Shown here in pieces: positions 62,901 through 64,000 of a DNA stretch of 64,000 bases (the first letter of the stretch is position 1; the number at the start of each line of letters is the position of its first letter). The position numbers were made by a program, and so were the translations under genes. The notes under the pieces were generated by a model. That model was not told the origin of the DNA, ran no database searches, and saw only the letters and a list, made by a program, of their open reading frames with translations. The DNA lies in IMG/VR virus record IMGVR_UViG_3300043449_002292, positions 62,001 to 126,000 of that record. The stretch is one strand, 5' to 3'. This stretch comes from a virus.

Positions 62901-63720
62901 AAGCAACTTCATCGTTGATATCATCCTGCTCGACAAGAGCAGCACCTGATGAAACAGCCATGATCCTCGATATTATCTCCGAGCATGCCACCAGCTTTTC
63001 ATTGACGGTGGACCCAAGCTTATCAATTTCGGACCATGGGTGATTCGTGTTAAGGTCGGTCTTTAAGTAATTGACCAAGCTTTCGTAATCATCAGAAAAA
63101 AGTATGTTCGATCGAAACGATTCAATAAAAGTCTGGACAATCTCTGTGTTGCTAAACGATGATGTGTCTTCATTGTAAATTGATGAGACGGTGAAGCTAG
63201 CCTGCGATGGATCCCTCTCATACGATCTTGTGCCAATCTCCTGGAGGAACTCAACTGCCGCGCTTGCGATATTTTCGTCGTCCCTCTTAAAATTCATTGA
63301 AGACTCTACGGCTTCAACAGCATTGAGAAACGATGCAAGATCGAGCATGAGATCGTCCGCATCTGCCACGCTAGCATCGACGGAATCCTTCAGGCTGGTC
63401 CACTCTCCCGTCGAATCATTGTCGATACACTTCTGGATCACATACGCTGCATCCTCCGTGTTAAGTGAATGGCACGTCTCGAGAACTTCAAAGTAATTTC
63501 CGTATTCGGTCTTATTGGTCCCGCTACCATCACCGTTAGAATCGTACAATCTATTGAAATCAATCACGGCCACCAGCTCAGTGCTAGGGGAACCATCGGT
63601 GGCTGTGAAAGCCTCCGAACTATCAGTGCCAGTGCCCTCACCCGTCGCTGCCAAAAGAGCTGCGGTTGATGTTTCATTTGAAACACTTCTTACCGAAAAG
63701 CTGGATTGAATAACTGCCAT
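59959..63720 (-). CDS. Very large virion protein, baseplate/fibre cluster
   Basis: A 1253-residue protein of mixed character. The N-terminus is Ser/Thr-rich (MAVIQSSFSVRSVSNETSTA). There are long acidic helical regions (DDLMLDLASFLNAVEAVESS) and a middle with many helices. A region near residues 940-980 contains AAVGIPAGFLPSSLRPGTSG, MVKIDLHRKDYELSDISFSP and KTYIFDPRLFIQPGGFSNNL. No family is recognised. Its size, position and lack of enzymatic motifs suggest a baseplate or fibre part. An AT-rich codon choice compared with the tail genes near 10000-20000 is noticeable. Confidence 0.65.
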   Translation of the reverse strand: MAVIQSSFSVRSVSNETSTAALLAATGEGTGTDSSEAFTATDGSPSTELVAVIDFNRLYDSNGDGSGTNKTEYGNYFEVLETCHSLNTEDAAYVIQKCIDNDSTGEWTSLKDSVDASVADADDLMLDLASFLNAVEAVESSMNFKRDDENIASAAVEFLQEIGTRSYERDPSQASFTVSSIYNEDTSSFSNTEIVQTFIESFRSNILFSDDYESLVNYLKTDLNTNHPWSEIDKLGSTVNEKLVACSEIISRIMAVSSGAALVEQDDINDEVAFDISNPVTIFYGTKLSDGFPFYKKISDLSASRAISLPFLQYHLSDKTVLPLETDDPTVRDGAGRICLSGPRGLVRKPISEGDLNFTDLDSYCQTTVKNFGTITKFLTHITGRFDTSSQVSPPEILRIIVNQFINATKTATASDSTKFQFAALTLAAYNDAEYVGEGFENNGANLRQLILQTVGRLKWYETLGVLGASGSETGKVTLLTTRTSENSSVLQASASPTTIQIEDKSAAVVERVVGRRASNSPTETNVAAGFFALLFFNTTGDSGAATAYYDQVADLEQTIAEYAEVAAEEIVDLDVNDLTAFIDLYIDVDTPNNHNLDKSKFRESNIESIKNSIINASTSDIEKIVNEYDTVQQGRFTKDKFKRAKQAFEAVLRGKQAIDDLLQTVSNNVVTDPNTIKSIFETVQTSSSDNVFNYILNAYDQILSAATERLPADATITNSAGYTKYIGLDEFALLSLIVECFVRLAGLLGTPFLTSGTVSTTEARTVVETNAEGTNIPITVEDNVMADGISLDSYSLADIGSLQSGLEYVIGDNYATSDIAPSSYAEPYSAFVTLMGRHEKVRNSAAYMSSYLSLLSKSKDELVTITNDLVSSSTRSDVIKTEDGYKMLSDLTTQQIIRRRSMLDKYRPQTSKGYVPARASYYSSESSVFDLLLQSSTFATREAENIRIAAVGIPAGFLPSSLRPGTSGMVKIDLHRKDYELSDISFSPKTYIFDPRLFIQPGGFSNNLERLSFVADDYITSLARKANFVLYSRDVKQVLRYDALKSDSRYSSITDTEFDQIVRNTFLSYMMETYLYKLSGKIFDETLTIRFNDSTSDAGRAALKTSSALGLAGLVLPNSDQLDQIFNSNGEVDHLKKVEGITTGDKELIDAISSSFLMRNDTVLNRAILPSNFDRVFLIPFDLDEFKIDLGRSETDSGGLATDMVTSLIEKGWVEVSDSGEISIVINRDPINGGVSIGNVCCQASLHLASMY

Positions 63721-64000
63721 TTACACCATCCTCGCGGGTCCGAAAAGCTCCGATTCGCTAAAATCAGAGAATACAGCGGATATGTAATACTTCACGCTGT
63801 CAAGCGGGGCGTCTATCTCATTGTCGACGTATGACATGCTGTTTGTCTCGCAGTATTGCAGCGCTTTCACGGGTGCCATCCTTCCATTGTAATCAGCATA
63901 AAGGATAATGTGATCCAGAGGTTGAATTCCTGCTTTAAGCTGCCACTTGAGAATGTTACCGTTCACTCCAGCCTTAGCTTTGAAATCGTTGACCTGGATA
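63721..64000 (-). CDS. C-terminal end of an FN3-like virion protein (partial)
   Basis: The frame is open through the right window edge, so only the C-terminal end (about 93 residues) is seen. ILKWQLKAGIQPLDHIILYA, VKALQYCETNSMSYVDNEID and SVKYYISAVFSDFSES follow the strand pattern of an FN3 domain, similar to the FN3-like part of the 58188-59909 protein. A GTG at 63966 could be mistaken for a start, but the frame continues upstream without a stop. The stop abuts the next gene start. Confidence 0.7.
   Translation of the reverse strand, partial: IQVNDFKAKAGVNGNILKWQLKAGIQPLDHIILYADYNGRMAPVKALQYCETNSMSYVDNEIDAPLDSVKYYISAVFSDFSESELFGPARMV

Noticed and set aside
63721-63966. Complete 81-residue gene starting at GTG 63966
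   Set aside because: The same frame continues without a stop to the window edge, and the FN3-like domain begins upstream of the GTG, so this is the end of a larger gene.
1-64000. tRNA genes, CRISPR arrays, insertion sequences, integrase and attachment sites
   Set aside because: Spacers are too short for tRNAs, no spaced direct repeats were found, and no transposase or integrase motif was recognised in any supported gene.

Overview
The window is part of a tailed-phage genome with a contractile tail (myovirus), distantly related to phage T4. Every gene I can support lies on the minus strand, so transcription runs from high to low coordinates. Genes are packed end to end, usually with 1-30 nt spacers or ATGA/TAATG-type overlaps, and no stretch over 300 nt lacks a gene. 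T4-type proteins appear throughout: large terminase (gp17), portal (gp20), prohead protease (gp21), major capsid protein (gp23), neck proteins (gp13/14/15-like), sheath (gp18), tube (gp19), UvsX, gp41-like helicase, gp32-like SSB, RNase H-type 5' nuclease, gp61-like primase and gp46/47. Their sequences and sizes are far from T4 itself. Together with a small family A polymerase and a cobalamin-dependent ribonucleotide reductase, this suggests an outlying member of the T4 supergroup, of the kind found in environmental metagenomes (an inference). The host cannot be named from the sequence. No tRNA, CRISPR array, insertion sequence or integrase was seen.

Layout in transcription order, from right to left. 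(1) 64000-53745: large virion or baseplate/fibre proteins, including FN3-like and LamG-like domains. (2) 53748-49110: recombination and replication block with a RuvC-like resolvase, a primase, and a single-chain fusion of the gp47 nuclease with the gp46 ATPase. (3) 49110-46841: two small proteins and the large terminase. (4) 46802-37648: head block with portal, protease, core/scaffold proteins and major capsid protein, closed by a terminator. (5) 37522-32415: a decoration-like protein, then an accessory nucleotidyltransferase module (a Pol-beta-fold NTase and an RNA-ligase/NMNAT-type fusion) and an alanine-rich, probably internal, virion protein. (6) 32342-9701: neck, two tandem sheath paralogues, tube, terminator, tail assembly chaperone with an apparent programmed frameshift, tape measure, tube-initiator-like protein, LysM protein and hub-like protein. 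(7) 9670-1: replication and nucleotide block with the polymerase, a degenerate HD protein, gp32-like SSB, UvsX, 5' nuclease, helicase and class II ribonucleotide reductase.

The parts form a coherent life cycle. NrdJ supplies dNTPs. Primase, helicase, SSB and polymerase copy DNA. UvsX, gp46/47 and RuvC carry out recombination-dependent replication and resolve branches before the terminase packages DNA into gp21-matured heads. The points most worth a second look are the ligase-NMNAT fusion with its NTase neighbour, a shared N-terminal leader that looks like a capsid-targeting sequence in four otherwise unrelated proteins, the frameshift at a T7 run in the chaperone genes, the duplicated sheath, the gp47-gp46 fusion, and the exonuclease-less family A polymerase.
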